In this document: positions 27,285-35,653 of the stretch, piece after piece | Numbering within the stretch: the stretch's first letter is position 1 | Layout of the letters: the number at the start of each line of letters is the position of its first letter | From: Glycomyces terrestris | Lineage (GTDB): Bacteria > Actinomycetota > Actinomycetes > Mycobacteriales > Micromonosporaceae | Direction of reading: 5' to 3' | Assembly (NCBI RefSeq): GCF_003933745.1 | Contig: NZ_RSEB01000004.1 | Location: 62,001 to 126,000, forward strand | DNA: 64,000 nt | Translations under genes and position numbers: made by a program | Notes under the pieces: generated by a model | Databases searched by the model: none | Seen by the model: the letters and a program-made list of their open reading frames with translations, nothing else | Told to the model about the DNA's origin: nothing

Positions 27285-29003
27285 CTACTCGGCGAGCTTG
27301 AGCTCGGTCAGCATGTAGATCGAGCCCATGTTCCAGAGGGTGTTCCACATGGACGGGAACACCTTCGGGCCGTCGCCGGACTCAGAGGGCCAGTTCGTCC
27401 AGACGCTGTTGTTCACCTGGGACCAGGCGCCGTTGTACCAGATCGGGACGGCCGGCATGTCGACCAGCGCGTGCCGCTGGAGCGCGGAGAGGATCTCCTG
27501 GTAGCGCGGGTCCTCGGCGGCGGTGGCGGCGAGCTCCTGGGTGAGCGCCCACGCCTCCTCGTTCGTCCAGCGCGAGAAGTTCGCGGTGGTCTGGGTGTCG
27601 AGGACGGGCAGCTGGAACAGGTACCGGTAGTGGGTCCAGGGGGTGTGGCTGGTGCCGCTCCAGTTGTTGAGCATGAGCTGGAAGTCGCCGTTGGTGCGGG
27701 CGTCGTCGACGGCGCCCGCGTCGAGGAACTCCTCGGTGACGTTGATGCCCGCGGCCCGCAGGTCGGCGGCCATGCTGCGGGCGGCCTCCTCCCAGTCGGT
27801 CCAGCCGGTGGGGACGTTGAGCGTGAGGGCGATCGGGTCGCCGCCGGGGGTCTCGACGAAGCCGTCGCCGTCGCCGTCCTCGTAGCCGGCGGCGGCGAGG
27901 ATCGAGGCGGCCCGGGCCGGGTCGTACGAGAAGCCGACCTCGTCGATGACGGCCTGGTCGTAGTACTTCTCCCAGATCGGCAGCAGCCCGGTGGGGCTGG
28001 CCGCGGCCACGAGTCCGGAGTAGACCGAGTCGACGATCTTGGGGCCGTCGATGGCGAAGGCCATGGCGCGGCGGAACTCCGGGTCGTTCAGCGGCTCGAT
28101 CGCGGTGTTGGGGATGAGCATCGCGGTGTTGGCCGAGAGCATGTACGGCGGCTCGTCGTAGTAGGTGCTCAGGTCGGGGTTGGCCGCGACGAGGTCCTGG
28201 ATGCCGGGCAGGAAGTTGTTGGAGATGTCGAGTTCGCCCTGGGCCATGAGGTTGAGGGTGACGTCGTTGGAGGTGTTGACGATGTCGACGATGAACCGGG
28301 GCGCGACCTCGAGGCCGAGCGCCTCGGTGGCCCACCAGTCGTCGCGCCGCACCCAGGCGAGGCGGTCCTGGTCGTAGCTGTGGACGGTGTACGGCCCGGA
28401 GACCACGGGGTTCTCGTTCGCGCCGGTGAGCAGCTCCTCCTCGGTCAGCTGGGAGAACACGTGCTCGGGCACGATCTGCTCGGCCCACAGGAAGTTGTTC
28501 CACTCCTGGTGGCGCGCTTCGGTGAAGGTGAACGCGACGGTGAGGTCGTCGACGACGTCGACCGAGGCCAGCCAGGTCCAGATGTTGGCGTAGGGCACCG
28601 CCTCGATCTTGCCGAGCTCGGCGGTGTACTTGACGTCGTCGGCGGTGAGCTGCTCGCCGTCGGACCAGGTGATGCCGGGCCGGAGCTTGAGGGTGTAGAC
28701 GAGGTCCTCGGTCCACTCGCCGGACTCGGCGAGCCAGGGGGTGAGCTCGGTGGTGTTGGGGTCGAACAGGAACAGGGTCTCGTAGCCGAGGCCGTTGAGG
28801 CCGGTGGCCTCGCCGGGGGTGATGGTGTTCCAGTCGGCCGGCGGGCCCCAGGCGCTGCCGGTGGAGTACAGGGTCTCGTTGCGGGGGAACTGGTCCATCG
28901 AGAGGTCGGAGGGGTCGTCGGTCCCGCTGCTGTCGTCGGTGCAGGCCGTGGCCGCGAAGGCGGTGCCCGCGGCGAGGGTGAAGATCGTTCGTCGTCGGAT
29001 CAT
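27285..29003 (-). CDS. ABC importer substrate-binding lipoprotein (SBP_bac_5 family)
   Basis: A 572-aa preprotein with a short signal and lipobox (AAGTAFAATAC, Cys ~19), then an acidic Ser/Asp linker. Mature blocks LRPGITWSDGEQLTADDVKYTAEL, VPEHVF and RRAMAFAIDGPKIV are typical of the family. It resembles the cluster of SBP_bac_5 proteins that bind cello- or manno-oligosaccharides more than peptide binders (impression by eye, moderate trust). ATG at 29003 with GGAG 6 nt upstream. First gene of the importer; no hydrolase lies next to it, so the substrate is unknown. Confidence 0.88.
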   Translation of the reverse strand: MIRRRTIFTLAAGTAFAATACTDDSSGTDDPSDLSMDQFPRNETLYSTGSAWGPPADWNTITPGEATGLNGLGYETLFLFDPNTTELTPWLAESGEWTEDLVYTLKLRPGITWSDGEQLTADDVKYTAELGKIEAVPYANIWTWLASVDVVDDLTVAFTFTEARHQEWNNFLWAEQIVPEHVFSQLTEEELLTGANENPVVSGPYTVHSYDQDRLAWVRRDDWWATEALGLEVAPRFIVDIVNTSNDVTLNLMAQGELDISNNFLPGIQDLVAANPDLSTYYDEPPYMLSANTAMLIPNTAIEPLNDPEFRRAMAFAIDGPKIVDSVYSGLVAAASPTGLLPIWEKYYDQAVIDEVGFSYDPARAASILAAAGYEDGDGDGFVETPGGDPIALTLNVPTGWTDWEEAARSMAADLRAAGINVTEEFLDAGAVDDARTNGDFQLMLNNWSGTSHTPWTHYRYLFQLPVLDTQTTANFSRWTNEEAWALTQELAATAAEDPRYQEILSALQRHALVDMPAVPIWYNGAWSQVNNSVWTNWPSESGDGPKVFPSMWNTLWNMGSIYMLTELKLAE

Positions 29004-29096
29004 CTGCTGCTCCGCTTTCGGATCGAGGAGTGTCGAGACCCGCCTCGGACGCCGCCGAGGGGCGCGACCGAACGTGCTCCAGAACACTTAACCGGG

Positions 29097-29112
29097 TCAG
29101 TGATGACACTGA
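29097..29112. promoter_or_regulatory. candidate operator of ABC importer operon (TCAGTG-N4-CACTGA)
   Basis: 6-bp arms TCAGTG and CACTGA around ATGA, overlapping the expected minus-strand -10 region 17 bp past TTGACC (29136-29131) and 94-109 bp upstream of the binding-protein start. Confidence 0.5.
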
Positions 29113-29168
29113 ATCACGGGTGTCCTGGCGGGTCAAGAGAGCGGAGCGAAATCTTCGAATCCTGGCGC

Positions 29169-29186
29169 GAAAATCAAGTGATTTTC
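29169..29186. promoter_or_regulatory. 18-bp palindrome GAAAATCA-AG-TGATTTTC
   Basis: Perfect 8-bp arms, very AT-rich for this genome. Placed ~170 bp upstream of the binding-protein gene. Likely a repressor or activator site; the protein that reads it is not encoded nearby. Confidence 0.5.
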
Positions 29187-29293
29187 TCATATGTCGAGAT
29201 GTCTGGATGTCATTCCGGCACTTGCCTCACGATAAGCGAAAGTAATCCCGTAGGCCACGAGGTGTCAACTTCACTCCAAGGAAACCTTAGATA

Positions 29294-29322
29294 TTGACGA
29301 ATCTGGATCTTTGGTGTACTGT
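29294..29322 (+). promoter_or_regulatory. sigma-70-type promoter TTGACG-17-TACTGT
   Basis: -35 TTGACG (29294-29299), 17-bp spacer, -10 TACTGT (29317-29322). The next plus-strand gene starts 355 bp later, so it would have a long leader, or the promoter drives an unannotated small RNA. Confidence 0.5.
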
Positions 29323-29664
29323 GGCTCTGGCTTATGCGGTTAAGTCTGCGCCTCTTGAGTCTCTCGGCCAACCACGAGCTGTCACTGAACTCGTCCTCGA
29401 CCTGCTGTGTCCGTACCGGCCAGCCCGTCCTCGTGCCGCCGTCCGATGCTGCGGCGGTGGACGAGTGGCACGGTGAGGACGCCCGTGGGCACTCTCGCGG
29501 TGCATGCGGTCGCGTCCTGGGCGGCACGCGAGCCGTACTCGCTCGATCCTGGCTGCCGGTCCATTGCGGACGATGTCGGGCGGTGCCGTCGGATCGGGAG
29601 GAATGCCGCCTTTCGCAGGCCCGCTGCGCTGGGGTTACGCCCCGGGCCGATGGTGCCGCTGGAC

Positions 29665-29670
29665 TACGGT
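29665..29670 (+). promoter_or_regulatory. leaderless -10 element TACGGT
   Basis: TACGGT is 6 nt before the ATG at 29677; no Shine-Dalgarno is present. Supports that start over more distant in-frame starts. Confidence 0.45.
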
Positions 29671-29676
29671 GTGACC

Positions 29677-32148
29677 ATGTACTCACCCCCTGCCCGAGGC
29701 CCGATCGAGCTCGGCGTCGACTTCGGCACGTCGCACACCGTCGCCATCCTCCGCCGCCCCGCCGACCGCGAGCGGCCCCTGCTCTTCGACGGCTCGCCGC
29801 TGCTGCCCTCAGCGGTCTTCGCCGCCGACACCGGACTCGTCACCGGACGCGACGCCCTCCGCGCCGGCGTGCGCGACCCCGGGCGGCTCGAACCGAACCC
29901 CAAGCGCCGCATCGACGAAGGCACCGTCCTCCTCGGCAGCCGCGAGTACCCCGTCATCGACCTGTTCGCCGCCGTCCTCGCCCGCGTCCGCGACGAGGCC
30001 GTGCGCGTGGCCGGCTCCCTCGACCGGGTCCGCCTCACCGTCCCCGCCACCTGGGGCCCGCAGCGCCGCGCCCGCCTCGCCGAGGCCGCGGCCGCCGCCG
30101 GGTTGCCCGAGCCGCTCCTCGCGGCCGAACCGGTGGCCGCCGCGGCCTACTTCACCTCGATCCTCGGGAACCGGGTGGCGCCCGGCTCGGCCGTCGTCAT
30201 CGCCGACTTCGGCGCCGGCACCTTCGACGTCAGCGTCGTGGCCGCCGCCCCCGACGGCTTCGAGGTCCTGGCCGTCGCGGGCCGCGACGACATCGGCGGC
30301 CTCGACCTCGACGCGGCCCTGGTCGACCACCTGGGACGCCAGCTCGCCGCCGACCCCGAGTGGATTCGCCTGGCGCGCCCCGAGACCGAGGCCGACGCCC
30401 GCCAGCGCCTCGCCCTGTTCGACGAGGTCCGCGCCGCCAAGGAGCAGCTCTCCCGCCAGACCGCCGCCGACATCCTGGTGCCCCTGCTCGACCGCACCAC
30501 CCACCTCACCCGCGGCGAACTCGAACAGGTCGTCGCGCCCCTGCTGGAGCAGGCCGTCGCCCTCACCGCCGCGGCGATCGTCCAGTCCGGACTCGGCCGC
30601 GACCGGATCGCCGGCCTGTTCCTCGTCGGCGGCGCCTCCCGCATGCCCCTGGTCGCGACCCTCCTCCACCGCGCCCTCGGCATCGACCCCACGGTCCTCG
30701 AACAGCCCGAACTCGTCGTGGCCGAAGGCAGCCTCGCCGTCGCCGGCCCCGCTCCGACTGAGGGACCCGCTCTGGCCACGGGGCCCGTTCCCGGTCCTGC
30801 TCCGGCCGCCTTCGCCGCCCCGAGCCCGGCCCCGACCCCCAGTCCGGCTCCGACCCCCAGCCCCACCCCGGGACGCCTCCCCGCCCCCGTTTCCGCCCCG
30901 ACCCCCGCCCGGGACGCCGCCGGCGCCTCGCCGGAGCACCCGCTGCCGAAGATCGCCCTGCCCCAGACGCCGCCGCAGCAGCCGCAGCCCTTCATCGAAC
31001 GCCGCGCGCCCCAGGAGCGGCGCCGACGCTCCCGGCGGCCCCTCGTCATCGCGATCGCCCTCATCGCGGCCGCCGGCCTCACCGCCGCGGCCCTCCAGTG
31101 GTGGCCCGAGCGCCCCGACGGCACCGGCGACGGCGGCGAGGGGACCACCGGCGCCTCGACCGGCGACCAGACCTCCGAGGCCCCGCCGGACCCGTTCGCG
31201 GCCATCGTGATCTCCGGCAGCGCGGACGGAAGCCTGACCGCCTGGGACCTCGACACCGGCGCCGCCGTCGACGACTACGACAGCGGCCAGGAGATCGTCT
31301 TCGAGACCGCGATCGCCGCCGACGGCGACGCCCTCCTGGCCGTCTCCGCCGGCGGCGACGGCACCGTCCGCGCGGTCGACATCTCCGGCGGCCCGGACTC
31401 CGTCGCCGCCGAGACCGTCAACATGCACGTCCACGACGAGGTCATCGGCGACCTCGACCTGGCCCACGGCGACGACGGGCACCTCCTCGCCGCCACCGCG
31501 AGCAACGACGGCACCGCGAAGGTCCTCGACCTCACCGACCAGACCGAGATCACCGCCTTCACCGGCCACGGCGACCAGGTCCGCGTCGTGCGCTTCGCCC
31601 GCCTCGGCGACCGCCTCGTGGCCGTCTCCGGCGGCAACGGCGACGCGATCCGCGTCTGGGACGCGCACACCGCCGAGCCCATCGGCGAGTTCACCGGTCA
31701 CGGCGGCGCGGACGTGCGGATGCTCGCCGTCGGCGAGCTCGACGGCCGCCCCGTCGTCGCCTCGGGCGACATCGACGGCACCGTCCTCGTCTGGGGCCTC
31801 GACGACCGCGAGGCGATCGGCGAGATCGCGCACGACGGGGCCGTTCGGATCGCCGCGTTCATCGACTACGGCGACCGGACCGCGCTCATCGCCGGCGGCG
31901 ACGGCTCCGCGATCCTCGTCTCCGACCCCGAGACCGGGGAGGAACTGGGCCGCATCGAAGGCCAGCGGACCGCACTGTCCTCGATGGCCCTCGACTTCCG
32001 CGACCCCGACCGGACCCTGGTCCTCGGCGGCGGCGCGCTCGGCGCGATCCAGGTGTGGGACCTCGCCACCGGCGACCTGCTCCGCACCCTCGAACCCGTC
32101 GGCGAGGCCACCTTCGTCGAGACGATCGCGATCCCCACCGCGGACTGA
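29677..32148 (+). CDS. membrane-anchored Hsp70-like ATPase fused to WD40 propeller
   Basis: An 823-aa fusion. Residues ~8-365 form an Hsp70/actin-type ATPase: phosphate-1 GVDFGTSHTVAI, phosphate-2 IADFGAGTFDVSVVA, adenosine motif LFLVGGASRMPLV. There is no canonical peptide-binding domain. Then a Pro/Ala/Thr-rich linker (~365-450), one transmembrane helix (~453-476), and a C-terminal outside region of about seven WD-type blades (for example SADGSLTAWDLDTG, GDAIRVWDAHTAEPIGEFTGH, IQVWDLATGD). This places the ATPase in the cytoplasm and the propeller outside. Function unknown; similar fusions occur in actinobacteria. It ends 3 bp from the convergent transglutaminase-like gene. Confidence 0.88.
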   Translation: MYSPPARGPIELGVDFGTSHTVAILRRPADRERPLLFDGSPLLPSAVFAADTGLVTGRDALRAGVRDPGRLEPNPKRRIDEGTVLLGSREYPVIDLFAAVLARVRDEAVRVAGSLDRVRLTVPATWGPQRRARLAEAAAAAGLPEPLLAAEPVAAAAYFTSILGNRVAPGSAVVIADFGAGTFDVSVVAAAPDGFEVLAVAGRDDIGGLDLDAALVDHLGRQLAADPEWIRLARPETEADARQRLALFDEVRAAKEQLSRQTAADILVPLLDRTTHLTRGELEQVVAPLLEQAVALTAAAIVQSGLGRDRIAGLFLVGGASRMPLVATLLHRALGIDPTVLEQPELVVAEGSLAVAGPAPTEGPALATGPVPGPAPAAFAAPSPAPTPSPAPTPSPTPGRLPAPVSAPTPARDAAGASPEHPLPKIALPQTPPQQPQPFIERRAPQERRRRSRRPLVIAIALIAAAGLTAAALQWWPERPDGTGDGGEGTTGASTGDQTSEAPPDPFAAIVISGSADGSLTAWDLDTGAAVDDYDSGQEIVFETAIAADGDALLAVSAGGDGTVRAVDISGGPDSVAAETVNMHVHDEVIGDLDLAHGDDGHLLAATASNDGTAKVLDLTDQTEITAFTGHGDQVRVVRFARLGDRLVAVSGGNGDAIRVWDAHTAEPIGEFTGHGGADVRMLAVGELDGRPVVASGDIDGTVLVWGLDDREAIGEIAHDGAVRIAAFIDYGDRTALIAGGDGSAILVSDPETGEELGRIEGQRTALSSMALDFRDPDRTLVLGGGALGAIQVWDLATGDLLRTLEPVGEATFVETIAIPTAD

Positions 32149-32151
32149 CGC

Positions 32152-33036
32152 TCAGCCCAGCGCCACGGGCTCCTCGCGCCCGAGGTTCGCGTTCAGGACG
32201 ACGGCCGGCACCCGCAGCCGGTCGTCGCCGTACCACTCGCGCGCCTCGGCCGCGGTCGCCGGATCGGCCGTCAGCGCCGCGAGCCGGTCGAGGAGCCCGA
32301 CCAGCTCGGGGCCGATCTCGTCGCCGGGCTCGGGCATCGCGCCCCACACGTCCCACGGCAGCATCTCGACGTTCGACAGCGCCGCCACGTCGCGGATCAG
32401 GTTCGCGGCGATCCACCAGTCGCCGAACTCCCCGATCGCGTTGAGCCCGAACCGGTCCGGGTCATCCTCGCCCGCCCGGCAGCGCCGCCACGCGTCGCCC
32501 GCGACGACGAAGCCGTCCCGCGGCACGTCCGCCGTGTCCAGGTCGGCGCCGAACAGCTCGCGCTGGCGGGCGTCGATCTGGGCGTCCGCGAGCACCCACC
32601 GCACCTCCTCGGCGTGCCAGAACTCGGCGACCCAGTGGTCCTCACTGGACGGTCCGGGGAAGTACTCGCCGAAGCCGCACCGCGCCCGCGCCGGCACGCC
32701 GGCGGCGCGCAGCGCGGCCACCGTCAGCACCGTGAAGTGCCGGCAGGTCCCGCCGAGCCGCTCGTGCGGCGGGCGCGGCTCCGTCAGCGGCCGGCCGTCG
32801 GCCAGGAGCCGCCCGAGCAGGTCCTCGGCGCGGCGCACGTTCGCGGCCTCGCTGTGCTCGGGCCGGTGCTCGACCTCATACGCCCACGTCAGGTGCACGT
32901 GGATGAGCAGGCCCTGGACCGCTTCGAGCAGCGAAGGCACGTCGCGCGGCAGCGCGAGCAGCGCGTCCCGGTGCGCGCCGGGATCGGTGAAGGGGCCCGG
33001 CCGCGTGTAGTAGTCGAGGGCGTCGTCGGTTGTCAA
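32152..33036 (-). CDS. transglutaminase-like (papain-fold) protein
   Basis: A 294-aa cytoplasmic protein with the transglutaminase/protease triad context: Cys in GGTCRHFTVL (~residue 97), His in EDHWVAEFW (~133) and Asp in WVLADAQID (~151). Family members are proteases, peptide N-glycanases or amide-forming enzymes, so the reaction is not settled. TTG at 33036 is the start, with GGAG 6 nt upstream. It faces away from the YbaB/toxin cluster and converges on the Hsp70-WD40 gene. Confidence 0.75.
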   Translation of the reverse strand: MTTDDALDYYTRPGPFTDPGAHRDALLALPRDVPSLLEAVQGLLIHVHLTWAYEVEHRPEHSEAANVRRAEDLLGRLLADGRPLTEPRPPHERLGGTCRHFTVLTVAALRAAGVPARARCGFGEYFPGPSSEDHWVAEFWHAEEVRWVLADAQIDARQRELFGADLDTADVPRDGFVVAGDAWRRCRAGEDDPDRFGLNAIGEFGDWWIAANLIRDVAALSNVEMLPWDVWGAMPEPGDEIGPELVGLLDRLAALTADPATAAEAREWYGDDRLRVPAVVLNANLGREEPVALG

Positions 33037-33194
33037 GGCTCACTCCGTTCGGCGTCGGTCCCGCGACCGTACCGCCGAGGTGCGACACCGGCACGGCGCG
33101 GGTGTGACCCGCCCGGCCCGCCGTCCCTCGCGCGCGCCGGCCCCGACCCGCGGGCTTACCATCGGTGCGTTCCGAACGCGCCGAGGGAGGTTCG

Positions 33195-33593
33195 ATGACC
33201 GGAGTGAACGAGTTCGCCGCGCGGCTGGCCGAGGAGCGGGCCGCGCTGGCGAGTGCGGCGGCGGCCCCCGAGGCGCACCAGGCGGCGCCGGTGACGGCCG
33301 AGGCCGGGCAGGGCCGCATCCGCGTGACCCTCGGCGTCGACGGCCGCGTGGCGCGGATCGAGGTGGACCCCAAGGGGTTCAAGGAGGGCTCGGACTACAT
33401 CGCCGAGCACGTGCTGGCGGCGCTGAACGAGGCGCTCGACCGGCGCGCGGCCATGGTCGGCACGGACGAGCGCGTCCCGGACCTGCGGGCCGTCGGCGAC
33501 TCGCTCGCCGAGGTCCAGGAGGGCTCGCTGCCCCGGCTCCAGGCCATGAGCGCCTCGATCGAGCACGTCCTCGGCAAGCTCGACGCGCGCTGA
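33195..33593 (+). CDS. YbaB/EbfC family protein (paralogue 1)
   Basis: A 132-aa protein of the YbaB/EbfC nucleoid-associated family: RIRVTLGVDGRVARIEVDPKGFKEG strand region, then ALNEALDRRAAM and a long C-terminal helix. Family members bind DNA as dimers. It is the same length as, and clearly related to, the next gene. In actinobacteria such proteins are often placed in front of WXG100/type VII-linked gene sets, which is the case here. ATG at 33195 with GGGAGG 4 nt upstream. Confidence 0.82.
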   Translation: MTGVNEFAARLAEERAALASAAAAPEAHQAAPVTAEAGQGRIRVTLGVDGRVARIEVDPKGFKEGSDYIAEHVLAALNEALDRRAAMVGTDERVPDLRAVGDSLAEVQEGSLPRLQAMSASIEHVLGKLDAR

Positions 33594-33663
33594 CCGCAAG
33601 GGCCCCACGGCGGCCCGGATTCATGAAAGACACTTTGATATGGTGTCGCGTCGGGAGGTCGGA

Positions 33664-34062
33664 ATGTTCGGAGAAGACCGGATCGGCGAACAGCTCGCGC
33701 AGGTGCGCGAAGCCCTCGCCCAGGCCGCCGCTCAGCCTGGGGCGCAGACGGAACCGATCCTCACCGAGGCCTCGGGCGGACGCATCCAGGTGACCCTGGG
33801 GACCGACGGCCGCTTCGAGCGGATCAAGATGACCCTCAGCGCCCTCAAGGACGGCCCCGAAGCGCTCGTCGAGCAGCTCACCCTCGCCGTCAACGACGCC
33901 ATCGACCAGCGCGCGGCGCTCACCGCGGCCCCCGGCCCCGCCCCCGACATGGCGGCCGTGAACGAGCAGGCCGCCCGCATGCAGGAGGCGTCCCTGCGCC
34001 AGTTCCAGGCGATGGACGCCGCCATCGGCGACCTCATGACCAGGCTCTACGGAGGACGGTGA
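33664..34062 (+). CDS. YbaB/EbfC family protein (paralogue 2)
   Basis: Also 132 aa: GRIQVTLGTDGRFERIKMTLSALKDGPEALVEQLTLAVNDAIDQRAAL, then a helix ending MTRLYGGR. ATG at 33664 selected for GGGAGG 5 nt upstream. Seventy bases separate it from paralogue 1; that gap has only a weak -10-like TATGGT at 33639 and no clear -35. Its stop overlaps the next gene's GTG, so it is coupled to the EspC-like protein. Confidence 0.82.
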   Translation: MFGEDRIGEQLAQVREALAQAAAQPGAQTEPILTEASGGRIQVTLGTDGRFERIKMTLSALKDGPEALVEQLTLAVNDAIDQRAALTAAPGPAPDMAAVNEQAARMQEASLRQFQAMDAAIGDLMTRLYGGR

Positions 34063-34412
34063 CCGTGACCGGATTCAGCGTCACGCCCGAGTCGATCCGC
34101 CGCTCGGCGGACGAGCTCGACGCCGCCCGCGACGAGGTGCAGGCGCTCCTCGACCAGTTCACCGCCGCGGTCGAGCAGTACGCCGACGCCTTCGGCGGCG
34201 ACATGATCGGCACCCTCGGCGGCATCGGCCACCAGGCGTGCCTGGACGCCGTGACCGAGTGCTTCACCGCGAACATCGAGGACCTGACCGGCCTCGCGCA
34301 GGCGCTGCGCGACATGGCCGACGACCACGAGGTGACCGACGACGAGATCGCCGCCGTCTTCGCCCAGTTCCAAGGCGAGATCGGCGCCGGGCCGACCGCC
34401 TCCCCCGCATAG
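34059..34412 (+). CDS. EspC/WXG100-like small helical protein (type VII secretion associated)
   Basis: A 117-aa, acidic, almost fully helical protein. FSVTPESIRRSADELDAARDEVQALLDQF is a typical start for EspC-like/WXG100-related proteins; FGGDMIGTLGGIGHQACLDAV replaces the WXG turn. Such proteins are secreted, or pair with a toxin, in type VII secretion. GTG at 34059 overlaps the YbaB stop; GTG at 34065 is an alternative. No secretion ATPase gene is in the window, so the apparatus must lie elsewhere. Confidence 0.7.
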   Translation: MTVTGFSVTPESIRRSADELDAARDEVQALLDQFTAAVEQYADAFGGDMIGTLGGIGHQACLDAVTECFTANIEDLTGLAQALRDMADDHEVTDDEIAAVFAQFQGEIGAGPTASPA

Positions 34413-34422
34413 GAGTCCGCCC

Positions 34423-34917
34423 ATGGGCCTGCAACTGCCCTCTGAACTCATCGGCCTGCTCGGCATGCTCGGCTACGAGTGGCCCGAGTCCGACGAGGAG
34501 TCCATGTTCAACCTGGCGGGGGAGTGGACCGGCATGGCCGACCGGATCGCCGGCCGCGTTGAGTCGCTCCAGGCCGCCGCCCGCACCCTCCTGGAGAACA
34601 ACTCCGGCGGCCACATCGACGCGTTCCGGGCCGAGTGGGAGGGCCACGAGTCCGCGCCCTCGAACCTCGCCGACGCCGGCGACCCCGCCCACAAGCTCAA
34701 CATCGGCCTCACCGTCATGGCCGGCATCGTCCTGGCCCTGAAGATCCAGGTGATGGTGCAGCTGGCGATCCTCGCGTTCCAGATCGCCCAGGCCATCGCC
34801 ACGGCCGCCTTCACCTTCGGGGCGTCCCTGGCGCAGATCCCGATCTTCAAGACCATCACCGGCCTCATCATCGACCAGCTGATGGGCATGGCGATCAACC
34901 GGGTGATGAATGCCTAG
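34423..34917 (+). CDS. CpnT-like N-terminal trafficking/channel domain protein
   Basis: A 164-aa protein that looks like the N-terminal domain of actinobacterial polymorphic toxins: start GLQLPSELIGLLGMLGYEWPESDEESMFNLAGEW, then FRAEWEGHESAPSNLADAG (the W and P of the WXG-type region), then long hydrophobic helices (VMAGIVLALKIQVMVQLAILAFQIAQAIATAAF). Normally this domain is fused to a C-terminal toxin. Here the frame stops at 34915-34917 and the toxin begins in the +1 frame, overlapping by 8 nt, so the two are separate proteins unless a frameshift joins them. Confidence 0.75.
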   Translation: MGLQLPSELIGLLGMLGYEWPESDEESMFNLAGEWTGMADRIAGRVESLQAAARTLLENNSGGHIDAFRAEWEGHESAPSNLADAGDPAHKLNIGLTVMAGIVLALKIQVMVQLAILAFQIAQAIATAAFTFGASLAQIPIFKTITGLIIDQLMGMAINRVMNA

Positions 34918-35644
34918 GTCACGCAGCGGCTCCGGCGCCTCCGACGGCGGCGCGAAGATCCTCACCAAGGTCCTCGACGACGCCGACACCTGGCGCGCGC
35001 CCAAGCAGAAGGACCGCGGCGGCGGCGGCAAGGGCCCCAAGCAGAAGCCGCCGAAGAAGGACCCGAACTTCCAGCCCAAGGCGCCCACGAACATGAAGCC
35101 CAGCGGCGACATCGAGGCCGACCGGCTGCGCCTGCGCCAGGCCGTGCGCGACAAGATCGACGACGCCGCCGACCAGACCAACCCCGACGGCTGGACCAAG
35201 AAGACCCGCCAGCCCTGCGTCAGCGCCGTCTGGGACCGCAAGTCCGGGAACGTCTACTACAACCACAACGTCAAGGACAGCGTCGACCCCGACGACCTCG
35301 ACCCGATCCTCCGCGAGCGCTTCCAGAACTTCCAGGACAAGAAGAACTGGGACTTCGACCTCGAAGAGGACCAGACCATGCACGGCATCCCCGGCCAGCA
35401 CTCGGAGACCCGCGCCACGAACGAGGCCCTCAAGGCCGCCCGCGCCGAGGGCCGCGACCCCGACCTCGGCGACTTCATGGTCGAGAACGCCCGCGTCACC
35501 AGCGAGAGCCGCTCCGACCACAAGAATCCGATGCCCTGCTGCGCCAACTGCACCCAGATGATCGACGGCGTCAACGGCAGCTCCGGCGGCTGGGACGTCG
35601 TGGACGGCAAGAAGACCAAGCGCAAGAACTGGGACGGAAGCTAG
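34910..35644 (+). CDS. YwqJ-like deaminase toxin
   Basis: A 244-aa protein. The first ~65 residues are a basic, Gly/Lys/Pro-rich linker. The C-terminal ~150 residues carry the deaminase zinc motifs: H164-S-E166 (GQHSETRATNEAL) and a CxxC at C211-C214 (MPCCANCTQMI), the layout of YwqJ-type deaminases of polymorphic toxin systems. Known relatives are predicted to act on nucleic acids or nucleotides; the target here is not known. ATG at 34910 overlaps the upstream gene by 8 nt. The YwqK-like gene after it is the probable immunity protein. Confidence 0.75.
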   Translation: MPRSRSGSGASDGGAKILTKVLDDADTWRAPKQKDRGGGGKGPKQKPPKKDPNFQPKAPTNMKPSGDIEADRLRLRQAVRDKIDDAADQTNPDGWTKKTRQPCVSAVWDRKSGNVYYNHNVKDSVDPDDLDPILRERFQNFQDKKNWDFDLEEDQTMHGIPGQHSETRATNEALKAARAEGRDPDLGDFMVENARVTSESRSDHKNPMPCCANCTQMIDGVNGSSGGWDVVDGKKTKRKNWDGS

Positions 35645-35647
35645 GAT
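35642..35647 (+). promoter_or_regulatory. own leaderless -10 (TAGGAT) of the immunity gene
   Basis: TAGGAT shares its first three bases with the toxin stop codon and is 6 nt before the GTG at 35654. It would let the immunity protein be made without the toxin operon. Confidence 0.5.
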
Positions 35648-35653
35648 GGCCGC

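Larger units (their letters stand above)
29004..29676. other. gene-free, comparatively AT-rich intergenic region with control sites
   Basis: About 670 bp between divergent genes. The part from ~29090 to ~29400 has much lower GC than its surroundings. It holds two palindromes (29097-29112, 29169-29186), a likely minus-strand promoter (TTGACC at 29136-29131) and a plus-strand promoter (29294-29322). Short open frames here have no coding bias or ribosome binding sites. From ~29400 to 29676 the base composition returns to normal, with no gene that I can support. Confidence 0.6.

Noticed and set aside
29140-29165. TTCGAATCC-like string resembling a tRNA T-loop
   Set aside because: No acceptor, D- or anticodon arm can be built around it.
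29334-30761. 475-aa plus-strand frame overlapping the Hsp70-WD40 gene
   Set aside because: Arg/Pro/His-rich shadow frame; the Hsp70 motifs are in the other frame.
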